Shown in pieces: positions 52,418 through 60,616 of a stretch of DNA of 64,000 nucleotides. The stretch is from NCBI RefSeq assembly GCF_033547075.1, contig NZ_CP137891.1, positions 1,426,001 through 1,490,000 of the forward strand, given 5' to 3'. The notes beneath the pieces were generated by a model. It had not been told where the DNA came from and searched no databases. It worked only from the letters and a program-made list of their open reading frames with translations. The position numbers and the translations under genes are program-made. The first letter of the stretch is position 1; each line of letters begins with the position of its first letter. The stretch comes from Flavobacterium ardleyense. Lineage in GTDB: Bacteria > Bacteroidota > Bacteroidia > Flavobacteriales > Flavobacteriaceae.

Positions 52418-54613
52418 ATGAATTCAACCCAAATTGACATCTTCAGAGAATTAAAAAAACATTTTGGCTTCTCCCAATTCAAGGGATTACAAGAGGCTGT
52501 AATAAATAGTTTACTTGCTAGAAATAACACTTTTGTTATAATGCCTACGGGCGGTGGGAAATCGCTGTGTTATCAGCTTCCTGCTTTGATGCTTGGAGGT
52601 ACAGCAATAGTTGTGTCGCCCTTAATTGCATTGATGAAAAATCAGGTAGACGCTATTCGTAGCTTATCGCCCGATGCTGGAATCGCCCACGTTTTAAACT
52701 CTTCATTGACCAAAACTGAAATTGCTCAGGTAAAAGCCGATATAACTTCAGGGCTGACCAAACTTCTCTATGTGGCACCAGAATCGCTCTCAAAAGAAGA
52801 ATATGTTCAATTTCTTAAAACAGTGCCCATATCATTTGTTGCCATCGACGAAGCGCATTGCATATCTGAATGGGGACATGATTTTAGACCAGAATATCGC
52901 AATCTAAAACATATTATAAAACAATTAGGCGACGTGCCAATTATTGGATTAACCGCTACTGCAACTCCAAAAGTGCAGGAAGATATCTTGAAGAATCTTG
53001 ATATGGTTGATGCAACTACCTTTAAAGCTTCCTTTAATAGACCTAATTTATTTTATGAAGTACGCCCAAAAACTAAAAATATCGAGTCGGATATTATTCG
53101 ATTTATAAAACAACGCAAAGGCAAATCTGGGATTATTTACTGCTTAAGTCGTAAAAAAGTTGAAGAAATTGCCCATGTCTTGCAGGTAAATGGCATTAGC
53201 GCCGTTCCGTATCACGCAGGATTAGATGCAAAGACGCGTGCGCGCCACCAAGATATGTTTTTGATGGAAGATGTAGATGTGGTGGTGGCAACAATTGCCT
53301 TTGGGATGGGGATTGACAAGCCAGATGTACGTTTTGTAATTCATCATGATATTCCAAAATCGCTCGAAAGTTATTACCAAGAGACAGGTAGAGGTGGTCG
53401 TGATGGAGGAGAAGGGCATTGCATTGCTTATTATTCTTATAAGGATGTTGAAAAGTTAGAAAAGTTCCTTTCGGGAAAACCTATTGCCGAGCAGGAAATT
53501 GGATTTGCGCTGCTGCAAGAAGTGGTGGCTTACGCCGAAACATCTATGTCTAGACGTAAATTTTTACTTCATTACTTTGGTGAATCTTTTGACTCAGAAA
53601 CGGGAGAAGGTGCAGATATGGACGACAATGTTCGCAATCCAAAAGCAAAAGTTGAAGCTAAAGACAACGTCAAAAAGCTTTTAGAAATAGTAAAAGCAAC
53701 CAAACATTTATATAAATCCAAAGGAATTGTCTTTACACTAATAGGACGTGTCAATGCGACTATAAAAGCACACCGCACCGATGTTCAACCTTATTTTGGA
53801 ATTGGGAAAGATCAAGACGAGCGCTACTGGATGGCGTTATTGAGACAGGTTTTGGTTGCAGGTTACCTATCTAAGGATATTGAAACTTACGGAATTGTAA
53901 AAATAACCAAAAAGGGTCTTGATTTTATCGAAAGCCCACATTCATTTATGATGTCTGAAGATCATGAATATAGTGATAGCGGAGATGAAGCCATTGTAAC
54001 TGCTGCCAAAGGTGGCGGTGTGATTGATGAGCAATTAATGCTATTGCTAAAGGACTTACGAAAAAAAGTTGCAAAAAAGTTCGGTGTTCCTCCATTTGTA
54101 GTATTTCAAGATCCATCACTTGAGGATATGGCTTTAAAATACCCAATAAGTGTCGAAGAAATTGCAAATGTTCACGGAGTAGGTGAGGGTAAAGCCAAGA
54201 AATATGGGACAGATTTTGCCGCTCTGATCAGAAGTTATGTCGATGAAAATGACATCAGCAGGCCTGACGATCTTGTGGTTCGCTCTACAGGAGTAAATTC
54301 TATAAACAAACTGTATATTATTCAGAATATAGATAGGAAATTATCATTAGACGATATTGCTTCGGCCAAGAAGATGAATATGGATGCTCTTATCAAAGAA
54401 ATGGAGCAGATCGTTTATTCAGGGACCAAACTCAATATCAAATATTGGATTGACGAGATGCTTGATGATGAGCAACAGCAAGAAATACACGATTATTTTA
54501 TGGAGTCGCAATCGGATAATATCGAAGAAGCTCTAAAAGAATTTGACGGAGATTTTGATACTTTAGAACTGCGCTTAATGCGAATTAAATTTATAAGTGA
54601 AGTGGCAAACTAG
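52418..54613 (+). CDS. recQ: ATP-dependent DNA helicase RecQ
   Basis: A 731-residue 3'-5' helicase. Motif I is MPTGGGKSLCYQLPA (about 46-60), motif II the DEAH box in AIDEAHCISEWGHDFRPEY (about 145-163), and QETGRGGRDG marks motif VI (about 322-331). An RQC winged-helix region follows and an HRDC-like domain (about 540-620, with KKVAKKFGVPPFVVFQD). An extra C-terminal region carries a second winged-helix-like part. The zinc module after the helicase core (residues 376-405) lacks all four cysteines of E. coli RecQ. I recall the same sequence in other Bacteroidota RecQ proteins, so this looks lineage-wide. Confidence 0.92.
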   Translation: MNSTQIDIFRELKKHFGFSQFKGLQEAVINSLLARNNTFVIMPTGGGKSLCYQLPALMLGGTAIVVSPLIALMKNQVDAIRSLSPDAGIAHVLNSSLTKTEIAQVKADITSGLTKLLYVAPESLSKEEYVQFLKTVPISFVAIDEAHCISEWGHDFRPEYRNLKHIIKQLGDVPIIGLTATATPKVQEDILKNLDMVDATTFKASFNRPNLFYEVRPKTKNIESDIIRFIKQRKGKSGIIYCLSRKKVEEIAHVLQVNGISAVPYHAGLDAKTRARHQDMFLMEDVDVVVATIAFGMGIDKPDVRFVIHHDIPKSLESYYQETGRGGRDGGEGHCIAYYSYKDVEKLEKFLSGKPIAEQEIGFALLQEVVAYAETSMSRRKFLLHYFGESFDSETGEGADMDDNVRNPKAKVEAKDNVKKLLEIVKATKHLYKSKGIVFTLIGRVNATIKAHRTDVQPYFGIGKDQDERYWMALLRQVLVAGYLSKDIETYGIVKITKKGLDFIESPHSFMMSEDHEYSDSGDEAIVTAAKGGGVIDEQLMLLLKDLRKKVAKKFGVPPFVVFQDPSLEDMALKYPISVEEIANVHGVGEGKAKKYGTDFAALIRSYVDENDISRPDDLVVRSTGVNSINKLYIIQNIDRKLSLDDIASAKKMNMDALIKEMEQIVYSGTKLNIKYWIDEMLDDEQQQEIHDYFMESQSDNIEEALKEFDGDFDTLELRLMRIKFISEVAN

Positions 54614-54755
54614 TAATTAGTAGTTGCTTTGTGCTGATACATTAAATTTAAGATAATGCGAATTTTTACTTAGACAAATCTAATTAAAACGTTGCGTAGC
54701 AGAGGAATTACATTTACTATAAAACGCAAAATCTACGCAGATAGGTGAGTTTCTA

Positions 54756-54992
54756 TTAGCCATAAACCTCGCCTCTGTGCGGCTTTAGAGCATCACGAAC
54801 TGCTATCATATTTTCTTCGGTGACCACCATAAAAGCAATAGCATACATATCATTCAAGATTTCAAATCCTGTGATATTCAGCTCTAATTTTTCGGAAGCT
54901 ATATATTCCTTTAAATGCACTTCGTGATGTTCGGCAATTTTCGCTGCAGTTGATCCTCTAAAATCCCAAATTAATTTTATTTTTCTAGACAT
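54756..54992 (-). CDS. Conserved small protein of unknown function
   Basis: A 78-residue soluble protein, with alternating beta/alpha character (IKLIWDFRGSTAAKIAEHHEVHL, then LELNITGFEILNDMYAIAFMVVTEEN and a final helix). This may be a small ferredoxin-like fold. It has its own promoter and lies between recQ and a divergent gene. It is probably conserved in flavobacteria, but I know no function. Confidence 0.7.
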   Translation of the reverse strand: MSRKIKLIWDFRGSTAAKIAEHHEVHLKEYIASEKLELNITGFEILNDMYAIAFMVVTEENMIAVRDALKPHRGEVYG

Positions 54993-55009
54993 TGTAGTAA
55001 AGTATAGTG

Positions 55010-55017
55010 CAAAAATA
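55010..55017 (-). promoter_or_regulatory. -7 box of the small conserved protein gene
   Basis: TATTTTTG on the minus strand (55017-55010) fits TAnnTTTG and lies 18 bases before the ATG at 54992, with transcription expected near 55004. Confidence 0.5.
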
Positions 55018-55045
55018 AGTTTATTAAATTTTTAAAAACAATTTT

Positions 55046-56104
55046 ATGAAAATAGTTGCTGCTTTTCTACTATTTATGTCGGTATCGGCATCTGCACAAG
55101 TCTTGTCTCTCGATCAAGCCAACCATTTGGCATCACTTCCGCTAAAATGTCTGCAGCAGGAATATCCTAATAAATTGAGTCAGCTACTTATTGATAGTAC
55201 CGAGATCCAGTCGCCTAAGAAATTACATCCCGCATTTTACGGCTGTTTTGATTGGCATTCGTCCGTTCATGGTCATTGGAGTCTAGTACATCTGCTTAGT
55301 AAATTTCCAAATTTGGAAAATAGGACCGAAATAATTCAAAAGCTGAAAGTCAATTTATCTAAGGAAAACCTTGATCAAGAAATTATGTACGTTTCTAAGA
55401 ATCATGAAAAATCCTTTGAAAGAATGTACGGCTGGACGTGGATTTTAAAACTTCAATTAGAATTAGAATCTTCCAATGATGATTATGCAAAGGAGCTAGC
55501 TCAAAATTTAAAACCACTTACAAATTTATTTATCGAAAGATACACTGAATTTTTGCCAAAATTACTGTATCCGGTGCGCGTAGGTACGCACAGCAGCACA
55601 GCTTTTGGACTTACTATGGCGTGGGATTATGCCGAATTTTCTAAGAACGAAGCCTTCAAAAAAGTTTTAAGTGATAATGCCAAACGATTATTTCTTACAG
55701 ACCAAGATTGTCCGATGAGCTGGGAGCCTAGCGGTACCGATTTCTTATCGCCTTGTATGGAAGAAATGGCAGTAATGCAACGAATTTTGCCGAAAGGCGA
55801 ATTTCTAAAATGGCTAAAGAAATTTACACCTCAATTATTTTCTAAAAAATTTACATGGGAAGTTGCCAAAGTTTCGGACCGAACCGATGGGCATTTGGTG
55901 CATCTCGACGGTTTGAATTTTAGCCGCGCTTGGAACTTTTACCATCTGGTACAACAATATCCAAAAGAGTTCTCGCACCTTAAAAAAGTAGCCGATTACC
56001 ACCTCGAATTTTCGTTGCCATCAGTGGTTGACGGCAATTATGAGGGAGAACATTGGTTGGCATCCTTCGCTTTGCGCGCTTTTGAAGAGAAAAGTAAAAT
56101 CTAA
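55046..56104 (+). CDS. DUF2891 family protein, exported
   Basis: A 352-residue member of the DUF2891 family. A signal peptide (about 1-18, ending SASAQ) suggests a periplasmic location, which differs from cytoplasmic homologues. Family blocks are visible: HPAFYGCFDWHSSVHGHWSL (about 69-88), YGWTWILKLQLEL, GTHSSTAFGLTMAWDYAE, DCPMSWEPSGTDFLSPCMEE and LDGLNFSRAW. The fold is an alpha/alpha toroid resembling glycoside-processing enzymes, so a carbohydrate-active role is possible but untested. Confidence 0.85.
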   Translation: MKIVAAFLLFMSVSASAQVLSLDQANHLASLPLKCLQQEYPNKLSQLLIDSTEIQSPKKLHPAFYGCFDWHSSVHGHWSLVHLLSKFPNLENRTEIIQKLKVNLSKENLDQEIMYVSKNHEKSFERMYGWTWILKLQLELESSNDDYAKELAQNLKPLTNLFIERYTEFLPKLLYPVRVGTHSSTAFGLTMAWDYAEFSKNEAFKKVLSDNAKRLFLTDQDCPMSWEPSGTDFLSPCMEEMAVMQRILPKGEFLKWLKKFTPQLFSKKFTWEVAKVSDRTDGHLVHLDGLNFSRAWNFYHLVQQYPKEFSHLKKVADYHLEFSLPSVVDGNYEGEHWLASFALRAFEEKSKI

Positions 56105-56129
56105 TAACTATTTTTGTCAAAATTTTGAT

Positions 56130-57692
56130 ATGCCACAAGAACTTCTTTTACAGGTAACCCCCGAGATTGCTGCTACTGACGAACTATTACGAAACACCGT
56201 AAGCAAGCAGCTGCGCATTAGCCTTTCGGATATTGCCAAAATTATAATTCTAAAAAAATCAGTGGATGCTAGACAGAAATCGATCAAAATTAATCTTAAG
56301 CTTCGAGTATATCTTGTTGGCGAAGATATAAATGAAGAAGAATTTCAGCTTCCCATTTACAAAGATGTAAGTGAGGCTCAAGAAGTTTTGGTAATAGGAG
56401 CAGGGCCCGCGGGATTATTTGCAGCTTTGCAATTGATAGAACTTGGATTAAAACCAATTGTTATTGAGCGCGGAAAAGATGTTCGTGCTAGACGACGTGA
56501 CCTAAAAGCGTTGAACATCGAACATATCGTAGACGAAGATTCTAATTATTGCTTCGGTGAAGGTGGTGCAGGAACTTATTCTGACGGAAAACTTTATACA
56601 AGGTCCAAGAAAAGAGGTGATGTTGATAGAATTTTAAAGCTATTTGTTGCCTTTGGTGCACCCGACGATATTCTTGTCGACGCACATCCGCATATTGGAA
56701 CCAATAAGCTTCCAAAAATCATTGCCGATATCCGCGAGAAAATCATTGAGTACGGTGGCGTTGTACTATTTGAAACCCGTGTTGTGGATATTCTCGTAAA
56801 AAACAATGAGATTCAGGGTGTTAAAATTCAGGATGGAAGTAGCATTAAAGCTTCAAAACTGATCCTTGCCACAGGACATTCGGCAAGAGATATTTATGAA
56901 TTATTAGATAGAAAGCAAATTTTTATCGAGGCCAAACCGTTCGCGTTGGGCGTGCGAGCAGAACATCCACAGGAATTAATTGATAGCATACAGTACAATT
57001 GTGATTTTAGAGGTGACTATTTGCCACCCGCCCCGTATACGATTGTCAAGCAAATTAATGGTCGTGGAATGTACTCCTTTTGTATGTGCCCCGGAGGTGT
57101 CATTGCACCTTGCGCAACTAGTCCCGGCGAAGTCGTCACTAATGGATGGTCGCCCTCAAGACGTGATCAGCCAACGGCAAATTCTGGAATTGTGGTCGAA
57201 CTAACTTTGGAAGATTACAAACCATTTCAAAAGTATGGAGCTTTGGCAGGAATGCATTTCCAAAAAAGTATAGAGCAAAGTGCTTGGGCGTTGGCTGGAA
57301 AAACTCAGAATGTACCAGCACAAAGAATGGTCGATTTTACAAATACTACTGTTTCCTCCTCAATTCCTAAAACTTCTTATGTTCCCGGGACAACTTCGGT
57401 AGAGCTTGGAGAAGTTTTTCCAGGATTTATTACTGAAGTAATGAGGCAGGGTTTTAGAGAATTTGGAAAATCAATGCGTGGATATCTTACAAATGAAGCA
57501 ATTTTGCACGCTCCAGAATCTCGAACTTCCTCGCCAGTGCGCATACCTAGAGATCCTATAAGTTATGAGCATTTGCAAATTAAAGGACTTTATCCTTGTG
57601 CAGAAGGCGCGGGATATGCAGGTGGAATAATTTCGGCAGCTATTGATGGAGAGAAATGCGCTCTAAAAATTGCGGAGAGCCTAGCGGGGTAA
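56130..57692 (+). CDS. FAD-dependent oxidoreductase (COG2509-type)
   Basis: A 520-residue flavoprotein. An N-terminal region of about 80 residues (small RNA-binding-like beta-alpha domain) precedes the dinucleotide-binding fold VLVIGAGPAGLFAALQL (about 87-103). Then come CFGEGGAGTYSDGKL (about 141-155), the second FAD motif LATGHSARDIYELL, and a C-terminal GLYPCAEGAGYAGGI motif. It belongs to the uncharacterised FAD-dependent dehydrogenases related to HI0933/GidA-like proteins; the substrate is unknown. The start is the ATG at 56130; upstream codons in the frame overlap the preceding gene. Confidence 0.85.
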   Translation: MPQELLLQVTPEIAATDELLRNTVSKQLRISLSDIAKIIILKKSVDARQKSIKINLKLRVYLVGEDINEEEFQLPIYKDVSEAQEVLVIGAGPAGLFAALQLIELGLKPIVIERGKDVRARRRDLKALNIEHIVDEDSNYCFGEGGAGTYSDGKLYTRSKKRGDVDRILKLFVAFGAPDDILVDAHPHIGTNKLPKIIADIREKIIEYGGVVLFETRVVDILVKNNEIQGVKIQDGSSIKASKLILATGHSARDIYELLDRKQIFIEAKPFALGVRAEHPQELIDSIQYNCDFRGDYLPPAPYTIVKQINGRGMYSFCMCPGGVIAPCATSPGEVVTNGWSPSRRDQPTANSGIVVELTLEDYKPFQKYGALAGMHFQKSIEQSAWALAGKTQNVPAQRMVDFTNTTVSSSIPKTSYVPGTTSVELGEVFPGFITEVMRQGFREFGKSMRGYLTNEAILHAPESRTSSPVRIPRDPISYEHLQIKGLYPCAEGAGYAGGIISAAIDGEKCALKIAESLAG

Positions 57693-57723
57693 TTAAATTA
57701 AACTGTTGCCAATTTCTTAATGT

Positions 57724-57755
57724 TTGATGTATTGTGCTAGATTTTTGTAATTTTG
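57724..57755 (+). promoter_or_regulatory. Promoter of idi
   Basis: TTG (57724-57726), a 21-base spacer and TAATTTTG (57748-57755) match the Bacteroidota pattern; transcription near 57762 precedes the ATG at 57774. It also argues against the in-frame TTG at 57753, which lies inside the -7 box. Confidence 0.65.
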
Positions 57756-57773
57756 AAATTGCTATATTTTACT

Positions 57774-58304
57774 ATGAAAGAAGAAGAAGTTATTTTAGTT
57801 AATGAGAAGGATGAGCAAGTAGGAACAATGCCTAAACTTGAGGCGCATGAAAAGGCGGTACTGCACAGAGCATTTTCAATTTTTATATTAAACGATAAAA
57901 ATGAAGTCATGCTGCAACAACGAGCAGCACACAAATACCACTCGCCACTGTTGTGGACCAATACATGTTGCAGTCATCAAAGAGTAGGTGAGACCAATAT
58001 TGAAGCAGGAACTCGTAGATTGCAAGAAGAAATGGGTTTTGTAACCGAAATAAAGGAACTTTTTCACTTTATTTACAAGGCACCTTTTGATAATGGACTG
58101 ACAGAACATGAATTAGATCATGTGATGGTTGGATATTTTAATCAGGAACCTCAAATTAATGAAGACGAAGTTGCGTCTTGGAAATGGATGACGACAGAAG
58201 ACATTAAGAAAGACATCAACAATTCACCTGAACTATATACCGAATGGTTTAAAATTATTTTTCAAAAATTTGATCATTATTTAGAAGATAATAAACGGCA
58301 GTAA
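57774..58304 (+). CDS. idi: Isopentenyl-diphosphate delta-isomerase, type I
   Basis: A 176-residue Nudix-fold isomerase that interconverts isopentenyl and dimethylallyl diphosphate for isoprenoids, including the undecaprenyl carrier used by the glycan locus. It has the catalytic cysteine region WTNTCCSHQRVGE (Cys66 expected), the Nudix-like EAGTRRLQEEMGF at about 77-89, the metal and acid residues in EHELDHV, and the ASWKWM motif near the end. The length is typical of type I Idi. Confidence 0.92.
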   Translation: MKEEEVILVNEKDEQVGTMPKLEAHEKAVLHRAFSIFILNDKNEVMLQQRAAHKYHSPLLWTNTCCSHQRVGETNIEAGTRRLQEEMGFVTEIKELFHFIYKAPFDNGLTEHELDHVMVGYFNQEPQINEDEVASWKWMTTEDIKKDINNSPELYTEWFKIIFQKFDHYLEDNKRQ

Positions 58305-58347
58305 GCGTTTTGCGTTTCTATATTTTCAAAAAAAACAGATATCAGCT

Positions 58348-58758
58348 ATGAAAGTTACCGTTAGTAGAAAAGCCCATTTTAACGCCGCTCATCGTCTTCA
58401 TCGCGAAGATTGGTCAGATCAAAAGAACGAGCAGATTTTTGGCAAATGCAACAATCCTAACTTTCACGGTCATAACTATGATATTATGGTCAGCGTAATA
58501 GGCGAAATAGATCCAGAAACAGGATATGTTATGGATATTAAACACCTTGCAGACCTTATTGAAGAAGAAGTAGAGATTCCGTTTGATCATAAAAATCTTA
58601 ATCTTGATGTGGCTGAATTTAAAAATTTAAATCCCACAGCCGAGAATATTGTCGTTGTTATATGGAATAAAATTAGAGCGAGATTAAATCCAAATCTAGA
58701 ACTCGAAATTACACTGCACGAAACCGCCAGAAATTCTGTCTTTTATGCAGGGAAATAA
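58348..58758 (+). CDS. 6-carboxytetrahydropterin synthase/PTPS family
   Basis: A 136-residue member of the QueD/6-pyruvoyl-tetrahydropterin synthase family. The zinc ligands are His15, His40 and His42 (FNAAHRLH and NFHGHNYD), the catalytic Cys34 is in GKCNNPN, and the Asp-His pair is in PFDHKNLNLD (80-81). The C-terminal LHETARNS glutamate binds the pterin. The most likely role is queuosine precursor synthesis, but CNNPNxHGHNY also suits a tetrahydrobiopterin-type enzyme. Its 3' end runs close to or into the next gene. Confidence 0.88.
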   Translation: MKVTVSRKAHFNAAHRLHREDWSDQKNEQIFGKCNNPNFHGHNYDIMVSVIGEIDPETGYVMDIKHLADLIEEEVEIPFDHKNLNLDVAEFKNLNPTAENIVVVIWNKIRARLNPNLELEITLHETARNSVFYAGK

Positions 58759-58768
58759 ATCTGACTCT

Positions 58769-59737
58769 ATGAAAGCAAAAATATACCCGCTACAATTTGT
58801 GCCCATTTTAAAAGAAAAAATTTGGGGCGGTCAAAAGCTAAACACCTTATTAAATAAAGGCCAAGAGCAAGATGGTGTCGGGGAAAGTTGGGAATTATCG
58901 GCAGTAGAAGGTTCAGAAAGTATTATTTCAAATGGCGTTTACAAAGGACGAAGTATAGTAAACTTAATAAATGAATTTCCAAAGGAGATTTTAGGAAGTT
59001 CAGTTTATTATAGTTTCGGAACTAAGTTTCCGCTGCTCTTCAAGTTTATAGATGCCAAAGATGATCTTTCAATTCAGGTGCACCCCAATAACAAGCTTGC
59101 TCTCGAACGACATAATTGCCTAGGGAAAACAGAGATGTGGTATATCATGCAAGCGGATTCAAATGCAGAGTTGGTGGTTGGCTTTAACAAAGATACCGAT
59201 AGGCAGACGTATATTAGCGCACTTGAAAACAAGGATTTATTGCCACTTCTCAATGAAGTTAAAGTTCAAAAAGGAGATGTTTTCTTTTTAGAAACCGGAA
59301 CCGTACACGCCATTAGAGCCGGTGTTTTCTTAGCAGAGATTCAGCAGTCCTCGGATATAACCTATCGAGTGTATGACTGGAATAGAAAAGATAAAGATGG
59401 GCAATTTAGAGAATTGCATACAGATTTAGCGCTAGATGCCATCAATTACAACGCGAGCAATGCCAAGGTTAATTACGTTACAATTGACAATCAGAGAAAT
59501 ATCTTAGTAAAAAGTCCATTTTTCACCACCAATATTATTCCGCTTGACGGTGAAATGGTAGTATTTCATATGGGCGAATACTTTAAAGTGTATATGTGTG
59601 TCGAAGGAGATTTTCAGATCAGATATCAATCGGATACCTACAATTATACCAAGGGGGATACAGTCTTAATTCCCGCAAATATGGTTGATTTCAAATTAAT
59701 TGGAAAAGCCTCATTGCTAGAAATTTATATTTCATAG
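58769..59737 (+). CDS. manA: Mannose-6-phosphate isomerase, class I
   Basis: A 322-residue zinc isomerase (fructose-6-phosphate to mannose-6-phosphate), which supplies GDP-mannose-type sugars. The metal site is complete: Gln103 and His105 in IQVHPNN, Glu122 in GKTEMWYI and His180 in TGTVHAIRAG. The compact length fits the short Firmicutes/Bacteroidota type. I prefer the ATG at 58769 over that at 58745, which overlaps the preceding gene and adds a poor extension. It may supply mannose- or fucose-derived sugars to the surface glycan. Confidence 0.9.
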   Translation: MKAKIYPLQFVPILKEKIWGGQKLNTLLNKGQEQDGVGESWELSAVEGSESIISNGVYKGRSIVNLINEFPKEILGSSVYYSFGTKFPLLFKFIDAKDDLSIQVHPNNKLALERHNCLGKTEMWYIMQADSNAELVVGFNKDTDRQTYISALENKDLLPLLNEVKVQKGDVFFLETGTVHAIRAGVFLAEIQQSSDITYRVYDWNRKDKDGQFRELHTDLALDAINYNASNAKVNYVTIDNQRNILVKSPFFTTNIIPLDGEMVVFHMGEYFKVYMCVEGDFQIRYQSDTYNYTKGDTVLIPANMVDFKLIGKASLLEIYIS

Positions 59738-59757
59738 TATTTTACAAAGAATTAGTG

Positions 59758-59765
59758 TACTTTTG
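59758..59765 (+). promoter_or_regulatory. -7 box of the small histone H1-like protein gene
   Basis: TACTTTTG fits TAnnTTTG, 24 bases before the ATG at 59790. There is no TTG at -33, so only the -7 box supports it. Confidence 0.5.
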
Positions 59766-59789
59766 CAGGCAAATAAAAATTAAAATAAA

Positions 59790-60062
59790 ATGGCAAACGT
59801 TAAGAATTTAAAGAAAGACATCAATTATGTTTTAGGAGATATCATCGAAGCAGTTTATATGTGGGAGATGGCTACAACTGGTAAACCAACCGAATCATCA
59901 AACGCATTAATCGATGAAGCAATCGCTGCATTTGATAAATTGATTGTAAAAGTAAACGCAAAAAACGTTGAAAATAAAAAAGCGCATTTCAAACAAATCA
60001 ACCAAGATTTAGAAGATGTTGCAAACCAATTGGTTACTAAAATCAACGCTTTACAAGCATAA
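59790..60062 (+). CDS. Small Lys-rich helical protein conserved in flavobacteria
   Basis: A 90-residue, almost wholly helical protein rich in Lys, Asn and Ala (NVKNLKKDINYVLGDIIEAVYMWE, then the helix around AIAAFDKLIVKVNAKN). I recall close relatives annotated as hypothetical or histone H1-like in flavobacteria, often beside this tRNA. A nucleoid role is a guess. It has its own -7 box and shares a terminator-less gap with the downstream tRNA promoter. Confidence 0.75.
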   Translation: MANVKNLKKDINYVLGDIIEAVYMWEMATTGKPTESSNALIDEAIAAFDKLIVKVNAKNVENKKAHFKQINQDLEDVANQLVTKINALQA

Positions 60063-60090
60063 TTTTTTTCAAAAAAAGGTGAAAATAGTT

Positions 60091-60120
60091 TTGGAGAAGT
60101 CAAAAAGCTTCTTATATTTG
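60091..60120 (+). promoter_or_regulatory. Promoter of tRNA-Thr
   Basis: TTG (60091-60093), a 19-base spacer and TATATTTG (60113-60120) give the clearest promoter in the window, with transcription expected about 11 bases before the tRNA. Confidence 0.75.
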
Positions 60121-60137
60121 CATCAGAATTTTGAGAC

Positions 60138-60211
60138 GCCAGCGTAGCTCAGTTGGCTAGAGCAGCTGATTTGTAATCAGCAGGTCGTGGGTTCGAGTCC
60201 CTCCGCCGGCT
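60138..60211 (+). tRNA. tRNA-Thr (anticodon TGT)
   Basis: A 74-base cloverleaf. The anticodon arm GCTGA-TTTGTAA-TCAGC places TGT at the anticodon, reading ACA (Thr). The D arm has GCTC/GAGC and the T loop TTCGAGT. The acceptor stem GCCAGCG/CGCCGGC has one A-C mismatch at positions 4-69, and the T stem has a T-T pair at 50-64. CCA is not encoded (T-C-A follows). A terminator comes next. Confidence 0.92.
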
Positions 60212-60220
60212 CAAGATTAT

Positions 60221-60253
60221 AAAACCGCTTAACGAAAGTTAAGCGGTTTTTTT
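60221..60253 (+). terminator. Terminator of tRNA-Thr
   Basis: AACCGCTTAAC and GTTAAGCGGTT pair perfectly around a GAAA loop, followed by a run of T, ten bases after the tRNA. Confidence 0.9.
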
Positions 60254-60375
60254 ATGCCCAATTTCCAATGCCTTCATTCCCCCAAAATACATCTGTTGCT
60301 ATTTCGTTCGTTGTATGATCGCCACAAAATACGGTGGTTGTCTTAGCACTATTATCGCAACAATCATTTTATCTT

Positions 60376-60517
60376 GGAGCTAATCGCGCTATACACTGCA
60401 ATTCCTCGTGGCAGATCTTTTTTTCCAATGCCAGATAAGGAGCTTCCGTTGGTCGCTCTTATCTGTCAGGAAAAAATAGACCTGCTCCCTGCGGGATTTC
60501 CGCTGCTATCACGGCTA
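60376..60517 (-). repeat. Structured intergenic element with central hairpin (copy B)
   Basis: Read on the minus strand it opens with AGCCGTGATAGCAGCGGAAA then TCC, and closes with GAATTGCAGTGTATAGCGCG then ATTAGCTCC. Between these is a hairpin whose arms are CAGATAAGGAGC (60432-60443 on the plus strand) and GCTCTTATCTG (60454-60464). The borders match those of copy A at 34.05-34.20 kb (AAATCC at one side; GATTG or GAATTG then C/TGnA-C/TAGC at the other), but the hairpin is different. A 68-codon plus-strand reading frame crossing it looks accidental. Confidence 0.55.
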
Positions 60518-60558
60518 GAAGTTACAGAAGAATTCAACGATGAGTTACAGATTAGCAC

Positions 60559-60586
60559 AAAAAAAGCCCCAGATTACTGAGGCTTT
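60559..60586 (-). terminator. Terminator of the giant repeat adhesin gene
   Basis: On the minus strand AAAGCCTCAG and CTGGGGCTTT form a 10-bp stem (with G-T pairs) around TAAT, followed by TTTTT, 30 bases past the stop codon. Confidence 0.75.
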
Positions 60587-60616
60587 AATTAACAAAAAAA
60601 TCAAAATATTACTCTA

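Noticed and set aside
60374..60580. 68-codon plus-strand reading frame as a gene
   Set aside because: It starts with TTG, covers the structured element and the adhesin terminator, and has no promoter or protein-like pattern.
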